A stretch of 64,000 nucleotides of DNA, taken from a virus. Below the pieces are notes generated by a model, which saw only the letters and a program-made list of their open reading frames with translations, ran no database searches and was not told where the DNA came from. Each line of letters starts with the position of its first letter. Positions within the stretch are counted from its first letter, which is position 1. Of this stretch, positions 34,509-42,147 are shown piece after piece. The DNA lies in IMG/VR virus record IMGVR_UViG_3300046170_000454, positions 1-64,000 of that record; one strand, given 5' to 3'. The translations under genes and the position numbers were made by a program.

Positions 34509-34525
34509 TCCTAAATAGCTTCTTG

Positions 34526-34575
34526 AAAAGCCTGTGGGTATAAGCTAGTCTAAGCCAACAATCCCACAGGCTTTT
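34526..34575 (+). terminator. hairpin terminator after the tube gene
   Basis: AAAAGCCTGTGGG (34526-34538) and CCCACAGGCTTTT (34563-34575) form a perfect 13-bp stem around a 24-base loop, followed by CTT. The A-run and T-run on either side allow termination in either direction. The ribosome binding site of the next gene (TTGAGG) begins just after the stem. Confidence 0.7.
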
Positions 34576-34587
34576 CTTGAGGTAAAT

Positions 34588-35574
34588 ATGGTCAATTTAA
34601 AGGATTTGAAGTCGGCGCTCTCTAAGGTTGCTGACTTAGGTAATCAAGAGCGATCTTTCGAGGTTAACGGCACTAAGATCACCTTAAGGGTTTTAAGACC
34701 TAATGAGGAGATTGAAGTCCAAAAGAAAGCTATGGAAGCTCTCTCAGAAGACGGCGAGACTAACCAAGTCACTGCCGCTGATTACTTGCAACGCTTCCGT
34801 ATAGCTACACTCTCGTATGCTATCGTCGCTATTGATAGCCTCGATCTCCGTAATGTTAAGCACATCGAGACAGGGGAAACTCTAGCTAATGGTGTCTCAA
34901 TCAAAATCCCTAAACACGAAGCCTTAGAGAGCTTAGTCTCCGACTGGGGGCGCGATATGCTCTCATCCGTATTTAAGAAGTTTGGTGAGCTAACAGAGTT
35001 TGTTGAAGCTCAAGTCGAAGAGAGTATCGTTTATGAGCCCGAAGTCCTTGATAAAGAAATTGAGCGACTTGAAGAGCGCCTAAAAGAGCTTAAGGCAAAA
35101 CGCGGAGACGGGGAAGAAGACACCTCGTTCTCTAAATCTCTCGATATGGCAAACAGTGAAGAAGCCGAGAAGGTAGACATCACCCCTGAAAACGTGCTCG
35201 CAGAGAAAGGACTCCCCATAAAAAGAGAGTCTGCTATCCCTAATGTAGCACCTCCTCCTCCTAAGATGGAAGAGTCTCCCGCGCCCACGCCCGCACGCGC
35301 AAGCGATGGGAGCTACCACCCTAACCTTGATGAAGAGTATCAGCGAGAAGTAAACGAAGAAAACCTCCGTCTACTTAAAGAGCGCCAAGAGCAGGAAGCC
35401 CAGCAACCACCTCCTCCTGCAAAGCCTGAGTCCATCGGTGGTGTGGAAGTCTACCGTATGCCTACACAGACGCTTGATAACCGCGCCTCTAGCGCCGATA
35501 AGTCGAAGCCTAACGCTACCCTTAACCCTAATCATTCAGCGCCGTCTAATCCCAACTTTAAGATGAACGACTAA
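34588..35574 (+). CDS. tail assembly chaperone-like protein with disordered tail
   Basis: A 328-residue protein. The N-terminal about 140 residues resemble tail assembly chaperones (VNGTKITLRVLRPNEE at 26-41, then helices with LQRFRIATLSYAIVAID). A charged coiled-coil stretch follows (EIERLEERLKELKAK, about 155-170), then about 150 residues rich in Pro, Glu, Ser and Asn with poly-Pro runs, probably disordered. The VNG-x2-I-x-LR-x-L motif is repeated in the next ORF, so the two are probably tandem paralogues. It lies between tube and tape measure, the standard place for such chaperones. Its last base overlaps the first of the next gene. Confidence 0.6.
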   Translation: MVNLKDLKSALSKVADLGNQERSFEVNGTKITLRVLRPNEEIEVQKKAMEALSEDGETNQVTAADYLQRFRIATLSYAIVAIDSLDLRNVKHIETGETLANGVSIKIPKHEALESLVSDWGRDMLSSVFKKFGELTEFVEAQVEESIVYEPEVLDKEIERLEERLKELKAKRGDGEEDTSFSKSLDMANSEEAEKVDITPENVLAEKGLPIKRESAIPNVAPPPPKMEESPAPTPARASDGSYHPNLDEEYQREVNEENLRLLKERQEQEAQQPPPPAKPESIGGVEVYRMPTQTLDNRASSADKSKPNATLNPNHSAPSNPNFKMND

Positions 35575-36041
35575 TGATCATAGAGCCCTCTACCTCAAAA
35601 CAACGTGAGGCGATCTACGAAGATATCATCCCCATGATCGAGAGAGGGTTCCTCACTAAGAAAGTCCTAGTTAACGGGGTACAGATTTCCCTCCGTACCC
35701 TTAACGACTCTGACTTGTTTCTCATACAAGAGCGTTACAGCCCAAGTGCCTCAAACTGGTATCTGTGGGCTATCGCGCATAGCGTGTGGTTATTTGACGG
35801 ACAATACCTGCTAGAGGACAGCGTGTCTCACTCTTATGAGATATACAAGACTCTACAGGATATGCCCCAACCGTTTATATACAAAATATATCACGCACTG
35901 TTAGAGCTTTTCTCCAAGCAAAACGAATGCTTTGTTTACATCGAGAGCTTTCTTTACGAGACGATCTCTCGCAAGATGTGGAGTGATATCGGTAAAGGCT
36001 ACCCTAATCTTAGTCATGTGACAGGACTGCCCTGGCACTGA
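35574..36041 (+). CDS. tail assembly chaperone, upstream frame
   Basis: A 155-residue ORF with VNGVQISLRTLNDSDLFLIQ (33-52) matching the start of the preceding gene, followed by a helical, tryptophan-containing region (ASNWYLWAIAHSVWLFDG). It ends GLPWH and a stop, two codons after CCC TGG. In most long-tailed phages the gene in this place (the G-T pair of lambda) produces an extended second protein by ribosomal frameshifting; here the +1 frame continues for 244 codons. The short form could be the G-like chaperone that binds the tape measure, the long form the G-T-like version. Confidence 0.65.
   Translation: MIIEPSTSKQREAIYEDIIPMIERGFLTKKVLVNGVQISLRTLNDSDLFLIQERYSPSASNWYLWAIAHSVWLFDGQYLLEDSVSHSYEIYKTLQDMPQPFIYKIYHALLELFSKQNECFVYIESFLYETISRKMWSDIGKGYPNLSHVTGLPWH
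36030..36036 (+). other. +1 frame break at Pro-Gly (CCC TGG C) in the chaperone gene
   Basis: CTG CCC TGG CAC TGA ends the upstream frame. Skipping one base gives CCT GGC ACT GAA AAG ATG, so TGLP is followed by GTEKMSLNLIQE. The total would be 397 residues. This is the classical position for programmed frameshifting in tail genes, although stop-start reinitiation at the ATG at 36046 is also possible. Confidence 0.6.
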
Positions 36042-36768
36042 AAAGATGAGCCTTAACCTAATACAAGAGGTGTGGCTGTCTTATAATCAACATGAAGACA
36101 GCAGGGTTCAGTACATGGGCGAGTGGGAGTTGACTAAGGCGGTTATGTCGTCTCAAAACCCTAAAGCGGTTCAAAAGATTACAGACGCTGATAAGAAGAA
36201 ACTTAGCGAGGATGAAGCTAACCATCAAAGGACGCATGATATCGCTTACTACCGCTTTATAGGGGAGACGGATAAGTCAGACTTCCTCAAGGGCGGTGGT
36301 GTTGGTAATGTCTTAGAGGTCAACGGGGAGAAGATATTCCAACCTAAGTCTGCTGACGAGTTAGCAGAAGAGTTTAGGCGCTGGGTTACAGGCGAGGAGG
36401 ACTTACACGATAAGGTTGTCCGTAACTTCAAGGAAGAGATTAAGAGCAACGCGGATAAGGAGTTTGCCCGTAGGCATCAAGAAATGCTCAAGGCTCAGGA
36501 AGAGGCTAGCCTCGCAGAAGAGGAGCAAAGCTACGCGACGAAGCTGGAAGCGGTTGACCCCTCTAAGATTAAGAAGACCTCTAAAGTGCATAGGATATCT
36601 GCACCTAAAACGGTCAATCCTGTCTACGACCGTTGGTTCAACGCAGGGTATGAGCCACCTAAAGAGTTTAAGAGCCTATATGAAGAAGGTAGTGAGCCCT
36701 CTTCAAACGTCTCTCAAGATTTAATGGGCTTGTCAGAGAGGCGGGTTATCTTAGACGACAATGATTAG
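36034..36768 (+). CDS. tail assembly chaperone, downstream frame
   Basis: This frame encodes about 244 residues: LNLIQEVWLSYNQHEDSRVQ, then WELTKAVMSSQNPKAVQKI, a helical acidic middle (EEFRRWVTGEEDL) and a basic/acidic coiled-coil stretch (EEIKSNADKEFARRHQEMLK). The first ATG is at 36046, five bases after the stop of the upstream frame, so it may be translated independently by reinitiation, or as the C-terminal extension of the 155-residue ORF by a +1 shift. It ends just before the tape measure gene, as expected of the T part of a G-T chaperone pair. Confidence 0.6.
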   Translation, partial: GTEKMSLNLIQEVWLSYNQHEDSRVQYMGEWELTKAVMSSQNPKAVQKITDADKKKLSEDEANHQRTHDIAYYRFIGETDKSDFLKGGGVGNVLEVNGEKIFQPKSADELAEEFRRWVTGEEDLHDKVVRNFKEEIKSNADKEFARRHQEMLKAQEEASLAEEEQSYATKLEAVDPSKIKKTSKVHRISAPKTVNPVYDRWFNAGYEPPKEFKSLYEEGSEPSSNVSQDLMGLSERRVILDDND

Positions 36769-36779
36769 GGGATATCCTT

Positions 36780-39700
36780 ATGGCAAATCGAGTGCTTGAA
36801 GCAGGGGACACATTTAGCGAAGAAGGCCACGCCAAAAATAGCGCCATGTTTAAGCGCCAAATGGAGTCAGACTATAAGTTTTACGTCTCCGCTTTAAAGA
36901 AAATGAGTCGTACTGACAGTGACTTCGCCAAAAAGCACGATCTTGTCATGAAAAAGTTTACGGACTCTTTTAGGGATTCTTTTGAGAAGGCAGGGAAAAA
37001 CTTAAGAGAGTTTGCGGAATACCAAAGCAGGATGATGAAAGAGCTCAGCGCGGCTCATTCAAAAGTAGACCTTAAAGGCGGGTATGTGTCCTCCTTAGAA
37101 ATGGCTATGGAGAAGGCGAGAGACTTACACAGAGGAGAGATAGAAGAGGTAGATCGAAGCTATCATTTAAAGATGGCACTAGCAGAAAAACACAGAACCG
37201 AATACTACAAGCATTTATCCTCCTTAGAAGCTCTAAGAACAAAATCTAACCGCAAGATGACTCAAGAAGAGAGATATGCGCATCAAGGTGCGTTATATGA
37301 CGAAGAAGCGAAAGCTGAGCATCAACGTCGTCTCATGGAAGAGATTACCGAAGAGGCTAGGCAAGAGGTTGATGACCGCTTAAAGATATACAAGAAAGAA
37401 ACTGAAGCTGTTGCGGAGCTCAATAAGCAGTTTAATCAAAGAGGCGGTAAAAACCCCCTCGCAGATGCCTCTGAAAACATAGCCACTGCCACTGATATGA
37501 TGACGGGAGGTTTAGGGGACTTCCTATCTAAGCTCAAAAGCCGTGACCTAAAAGGTATAGGGGAGAGCTTGGGTAAAGCTGGAGACTTCGGCAGAACATT
37601 AGAAGGTAGAGCTACTCAAAAGGGTGCAGGAGCGGGTGCTAAGGCTTTCGGCATGATAGGTAAGTTGCTCAAGTCTTTCGGCCCTGCCTTAAGAATACTC
37701 GGAGCACTCGCTAAAGGTTTCGCTAATGTTGTCTCTTTCCTTATAGATGTCGAGTCAGCAGGGAAGCAACTCAACAAGGCTTTCTTAGACTCAGCGAGTG
37801 GTGCTGATGCTCTCGTTAATACTATAGGAGATGAGTCTGTAAGCCTTAATACTAGCCTCCGTGACATTAGAGAGGGCGTTAATGACCTCTACCTTAGCCA
37901 AGGCTTAGGGGTTACCGCAGAGGCGGCTATGGGTATGGTAGCAGAGTTCCAGGCGGCAGGTATTACCCTTAAAGAAATGAAAGGGGCGATGACTGACGCT
38001 AAAGACTCAGAAGCGGCTTACGTTAAAGTTATCCAACACATGACCGCCCAGCAACGTATATTAGGTGCTTCTGTAGAAGACGTTGCTTCTATTACAGAGC
38101 GTTATGGTTACAGCCTCGAAGACATTGCTGTAAGATTTGCCGCGATTACCGATCAGGCTATGCAAAGCGGTTTTGGAGTTAAGCGCTTCTACTCTATGGT
38201 CTTACAGGCTACCACGGGTATGGGTGTCTATAACACTCGCATTGAGGAAGCGGCTTTCTTTGCGACAAGATTAGGGAAGATATTAGGGGCGCGTGGTCTT
38301 GAAGAGAGTGGCTTGCTTAAGAAGCTGGCTCAGGGCTTCAAGGGTCAGGGAGTTAAGGAAAACTACAAAGCGATGATGATGATGGGAGATAAAGCTCGTA
38401 AAGAAATCTTCTCTCAAGAGTATGGGGCGAGGGTCGGTAATGTTAGTCGCTCTAAGGATCAAGGCAAACTTTTAGCAGAAGCATTTAAAACCGCAGGTTT
38501 AGGTGAAGTTAACACCTCTAACAAAGAGGCTCTATCAAAAGCCCTTAAGAGCGTAAGCGTCGAAGAACGCTCTAGACTCTTAGCCGCGATCCGTCAACAA
38601 GACGGGGGGAGCGACATGGCTGTCGGTTTAGCTAAGGAGATCGGTCAAATCTTACAGCTTCATGTAGGTACGCAAGGTAAATCAGGAGGTGCGGTTTCTG
38701 CGGGTGCTCTTGGTATGACAGGCTTCCTTAAAGCACAGCAAGCGATGATGAAAAGGTTTGGCCTAAAGGATGTAAGACAGCTCAACACAGACAGCCAAGC
38801 ATCTATCGTGTACCGATCTTTCTTAGAAGAGCAGATGGGATATAGCGGAGAACAGACAGATGCCTTTATCGTGGCTATTGACGGCTTAAGGGGGGACTTC
38901 GACTTGTTAAAGAGAGAGGGTTCCGCGAAAACCAATGAAGAAGCTGTCGCTCAGATACGAAAGTACGGTGCATACATAAACAAGCAAGGAGAGCTAATCT
39001 CGGCTCAAGTAAATAATAGCGGTACGATTGTAAAAAACTCTGAAAAGAACTTAGGTAAAGCCAACTTCGATGCCTTCATGCGTCTTAATGAAGGAGTTTT
39101 AGAAAAGGCTACTCAAGAAAAAGACAGAAATATACAACTGTCTGAGCAGATCGCTAATAATACGGTAGATATAGCCAAGCGTATTGAGATGGGGGTCACA
39201 TATTTCTTACAGGGGATATACAACACCCTTGACGCAATTTTGAATTTCTTCGTTGGAGGTAACTTAGAAGAGACAGGGAAAAGAAACGCTCAAACTATGT
39301 ACAAGAACTACGATAAGAACATCGAGAAAATAGAAAATTTACTAGAAGCAAATAGCGCAGAGCGACAAAAAATAAGAGGGAATAGTACCTTGAGCTCTGA
39401 ACAAAAGACAAAAGCTCTTGAAGGTTTGGAGGCAGAGGGAAAAATACTGACAGAAGGGCTCGCTAAAACTAAAAGCGGAAAAGAAAGCCTTAGGCAGAGG
39501 ATCGCAAATAAAGATGAAAGCACGATTGATGACCTAAACAGTGCAAACAGTGAACAGGTTAAGATCATGCAAGAAGCTGAAAAAGGTAACTCGAAAAGGT
39601 TTGTTTCTCAGTTTAAAGTGACTAAAGAACAAGCCTCCCTTGCTAAGGAGTCTGTAGCGAAACAGAGCGATATCTATAAAGAATTAAAAGAAAGTAATGA

Positions 39701-40202
39701 GAAAGCGATCATTGACGAAGCCTTCGAGAGACTAGTAAGAGGTGGCATGAGCGGAGAAGACGCTCTTAAGACCCTTAAGAGGGTACAGGAAAATGATGAA
39801 TACAAAGAAAATGATAAATCATACCTTAACTTCTACAAAACTTTAGCGAGAGTTGCACCTAATGTTAAAGACAAGTACCTAGAAGGATTGAGAGGTAAGC
39901 CACTAACCCCAGCAGTAGAAGTACCAGCAGAAGACTTTCTTTACCAAGGTGACGGCTATGGTAACGGTGTCGTTACTCCGATTAACTCTTTTGACCGCGC
40001 TATGGGTGTCATGTACGGTAAACCTAATGGTGTGCTCGATAGGGCAGGTCGCTTCGGCGGGGCGGGCGGTGGAGGTGGAAACTCTAATGTTATAATAAAT
40101 ATTATGGGTGACCCTGTTACGGTCACTCGTACCGTAAGAAAAGTCCTCAGAGCAGAACGCGCTAGGGGCTATGGAGGCTCAGGTCGAACCTCTTCAATCT
40201 AA
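36780..40202 (+). CDS. tape measure protein
   Basis: A 1,140-residue protein following the chaperone genes. It has long helical, heptad-like stretches in the first 230 residues, hydrophobic segments (about 290-325, MIGKLLKSFGPALRILGAL; about 800-830, YFLQGIYNTLDAILNFFVGG), a helical second coiled region (about 850-1000) and a Gly-rich C-terminal end (FGGAGGGGGNS). This is the usual composition of tape measure proteins, which fix tail length at about 0.15 nm per residue; that would give a tail near 170 nm. No lytic transglycosylase or peptidase motif was noticed. Confidence 0.75.
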   Translation: MANRVLEAGDTFSEEGHAKNSAMFKRQMESDYKFYVSALKKMSRTDSDFAKKHDLVMKKFTDSFRDSFEKAGKNLREFAEYQSRMMKELSAAHSKVDLKGGYVSSLEMAMEKARDLHRGEIEEVDRSYHLKMALAEKHRTEYYKHLSSLEALRTKSNRKMTQEERYAHQGALYDEEAKAEHQRRLMEEITEEARQEVDDRLKIYKKETEAVAELNKQFNQRGGKNPLADASENIATATDMMTGGLGDFLSKLKSRDLKGIGESLGKAGDFGRTLEGRATQKGAGAGAKAFGMIGKLLKSFGPALRILGALAKGFANVVSFLIDVESAGKQLNKAFLDSASGADALVNTIGDESVSLNTSLRDIREGVNDLYLSQGLGVTAEAAMGMVAEFQAAGITLKEMKGAMTDAKDSEAAYVKVIQHMTAQQRILGASVEDVASITERYGYSLEDIAVRFAAITDQAMQSGFGVKRFYSMVLQATTGMGVYNTRIEEAAFFATRLGKILGARGLEESGLLKKLAQGFKGQGVKENYKAMMMMGDKARKEIFSQEYGARVGNVSRSKDQGKLLAEAFKTAGLGEVNTSNKEALSKALKSVSVEERSRLLAAIRQQDGGSDMAVGLAKEIGQILQLHVGTQGKSGGAVSAGALGMTGFLKAQQAMMKRFGLKDVRQLNTDSQASIVYRSFLEEQMGYSGEQTDAFIVAIDGLRGDFDLLKREGSAKTNEEAVAQIRKYGAYINKQGELISAQVNNSGTIVKNSEKNLGKANFDAFMRLNEGVLEKATQEKDRNIQLSEQIANNTVDIAKRIEMGVTYFLQGIYNTLDAILNFFVGGNLEETGKRNAQTMYKNYDKNIEKIENLLEANSAERQKIRGNSTLSSEQKTKALEGLEAEGKILTEGLAKTKSGKESLRQRIANKDESTIDDLNSANSEQVKIMQEAEKGNSKRFVSQFKVTKEQASLAKESVAKQSDIYKELKESNEKAIIDEAFERLVRGGMSGEDALKTLKRVQENDEYKENDKSYLNFYKTLARVAPNVKDKYLEGLRGKPLTPAVEVPAEDFLYQGDGYGNGVVTPINSFDRAMGVMYGKPNGVLDRAGRFGGAGGGGGNSNVIINIMGDPVTVTRTVRKVLRAERARGYGGSGRTSSI

Positions 40203-40224
40203 TCTTAATCAGAGGGAGTAATCT

Positions 40225-40866
40225 ATGGCTGAGTCTTACGCAATCAAGAGTGCTTTTAATAGTCCCGCTGATCAATACTCAGGTAGAGGCATACGCCCCG
40301 TTATCTTTGATCTTATCTCACCTGACGGCTTGACGAGCTTATTGCCTGATAATCTTAAGCTCGTCCTCCACGTTAACCCTAGTAGCCTCAGCATTAGCTA
40401 CACAAGACAATCAGAAGCAATACAAACCCTTGGAGGCTTCATAGAACAACACTGGGGCAACCAGCCTGCCTCAATAGACATACAAGGCTCTACAGGAGGC
40501 TTTATGAGAGCCTACACGGGGATCACTTCTGTTACAGGATTAGGGCCTAGCAACGCAAGGCTTCCCAATTCTATAAAAGGGATTGATTTAGGGGGCTCAA
40601 GAAGAGACACCATCGCCTACGACAAGTTTTTAGACCTCTTAGCACTGTTCCATAACAACGGAGCGATCTACTCTAAGAATGGTCAAATCGCTTTTCAAGG
40701 GTATGTCAAGCTGTCATTTGACGGGTCTGACTATTACGGCTGGTTTGAAAACTTTAGCGTTACCGAGAGCGCGGATAAACCTTACAGCTTCGAGTACAGC
40801 ATGTCTTTTCAAGTCTACAGAGAAGAGCACAGACGCACGCTTAATGTAGGGGAGCAAGGTCGATGA
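40225..40866 (+). CDS. baseplate hub/tail-end protein, paralogue A
   Basis: A 213-residue protein with NPSSLSISYTRQ (about 51-62), GGFIEQHWGNQPASIDIQGS (about 70-89), YDKFLDLLALFHNNGAIY (about 132-149) and a closing beta region (FSVTESADKPYSFEYSMSFQ). The same pattern recurs in the second half of the next protein. Such proteins follow the tape measure in large contractile-tailed phages and link the tube end to the baseplate hub. A good AGAGGGAG ribosome binding site precedes the ATG. Its stop overlaps the next start in an ATGA. Confidence 0.55.
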   Translation: MAESYAIKSAFNSPADQYSGRGIRPVIFDLISPDGLTSLLPDNLKLVLHVNPSSLSISYTRQSEAIQTLGGFIEQHWGNQPASIDIQGSTGGFMRAYTGITSVTGLGPSNARLPNSIKGIDLGGSRRDTIAYDKFLDLLALFHNNGAIYSKNGQIAFQGYVKLSFDGSDYYGWFENFSVTESADKPYSFEYSMSFQVYREEHRRTLNVGEQGR

Positions 40867-42134
40867 ACAGCGTACAACATATGGGCTTATTTGAAGGGCT
40901 AGCACAAGACCCTTCATACCGACAAGTTTACGAGTCAGACCCTAACTCAATGCCCATAGACAGCTCCATTGAGAGACTGAGGAAGTATTCACCTTTCACG
41001 GTTTCTTTGGCTCTCCCTACAATACTAGACGGTGTAGTCGCTTCGGGAGGTCTTGATGATGGGTATCTACAAGAAAACTTAAGATTAGTAGGGGGAAGTG
41101 GTCAGGAATACCGCTCTTCAGGTGTCGCTTTCAACTCAGTGACTAAAGTCGCAAAAAACGATTACCTAAACGCAGGTAGAGGACAAGGCTCTATTACAAG
41201 TGACTTGACCTACTATGCCCTTGAGCAAGCCGATGCTACCGTAATGTCAGGGATCGCCTCTAATGCTAACCGTAGAGTTTCTTCAGTTGAAGAGAGCTAC
41301 CAGCGCGAGTCTACGGGACTCGCCTCGAAGCAAGCGGGTTTTATAGATCAAAGGATGGTGATAGAGACTCTCCGTCAAATTAAAAAAATGGCGGATACAC
41401 CTCCGTTATTAATGTTAATCAACCCTAACAGCTTTCAGCTTCAATATCAGCGCATACAAAACTACTCCGAAGCTACGAGAACAGGTTTTGTTTATCAAGC
41501 ATGGGGAGAGGGATTGCAGACGCTATCTATCTCAGGTGTGATCGGAGCTTTTGCGTCAGGAGTAAGAAACTCTACTCAAGGGATTACCGCAGACGAGGTG
41601 GCAATCTTACCGCCTAACCTTACGTCCTTAGCGAGCGGTGTTAGGGAGACAGAGACTCGCGTGCCGTCAGGTGTTCAGTATGCTTCTCGCAACCGCTCAG
41701 CGGCTTATCAGCAACTCATCACATTGCTTAATATTTACAACAATGGGGCTCTAATAAAAGACACGATAGGGCGCTCCAAGGCTAATATTATGGCGGGCAA
41801 AGTCGTGCTTGAGTACGATCAGATCGCTTATCTAGGGACGATGAAGAGCTTTTCTTACGGGTTTTCCGAAGAGAAGCAAATGGGAGGCTTAGAGTTTAGC
41901 TTTGAGTTTGAGGTGAAAAAAATGCTGGACTTCTCTTCAGACACCGCTTCAGTCTCTAGGTATAAATCAGCACAGGCGAAGAGGATTTTAAGTAACCCTG
42001 TTTCGGCTACCCCGCCTCCTAATCCTGTCGTTAATAGTGGTTTCCAAACATCAGGGGCGCTCTTCACCTCCGCACCTGCTGAAGAGGAAGAAGAAGATGT
42101 ACCTGGCGGTACAGGTTTCATCCTTAATACTTAA
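40863..42134 (+). CDS. baseplate hub/tail-end protein, paralogue B
   Basis: A 423-residue protein whose region 190-365 repeats the pattern of the preceding gene: INPNSFQLQYQR, TGFVYQAWGEGLQTLSISG, AAYQQLITLLNIYNNGALI and FSYGFSEEKQMGGLEFSFEF. The N-terminal about 180 residues are extra and contain a helical linker, and the C-terminus is acidic and Pro-rich (PAEEEEEDVPGGTG). The two proteins probably sit next to each other in the tube-baseplate junction. No enzymatic motif is seen. Confidence 0.55.
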   Translation: MNSVQHMGLFEGLAQDPSYRQVYESDPNSMPIDSSIERLRKYSPFTVSLALPTILDGVVASGGLDDGYLQENLRLVGGSGQEYRSSGVAFNSVTKVAKNDYLNAGRGQGSITSDLTYYALEQADATVMSGIASNANRRVSSVEESYQRESTGLASKQAGFIDQRMVIETLRQIKKMADTPPLLMLINPNSFQLQYQRIQNYSEATRTGFVYQAWGEGLQTLSISGVIGAFASGVRNSTQGITADEVAILPPNLTSLASGVRETETRVPSGVQYASRNRSAAYQQLITLLNIYNNGALIKDTIGRSKANIMAGKVVLEYDQIAYLGTMKSFSYGFSEEKQMGGLEFSFEFEVKKMLDFSSDTASVSRYKSAQAKRILSNPVSATPPPNPVVNSGFQTSGALFTSAPAEEEEEDVPGGTGFILNT

Positions 42135-42147
42135 GAGAGCTTAACAA

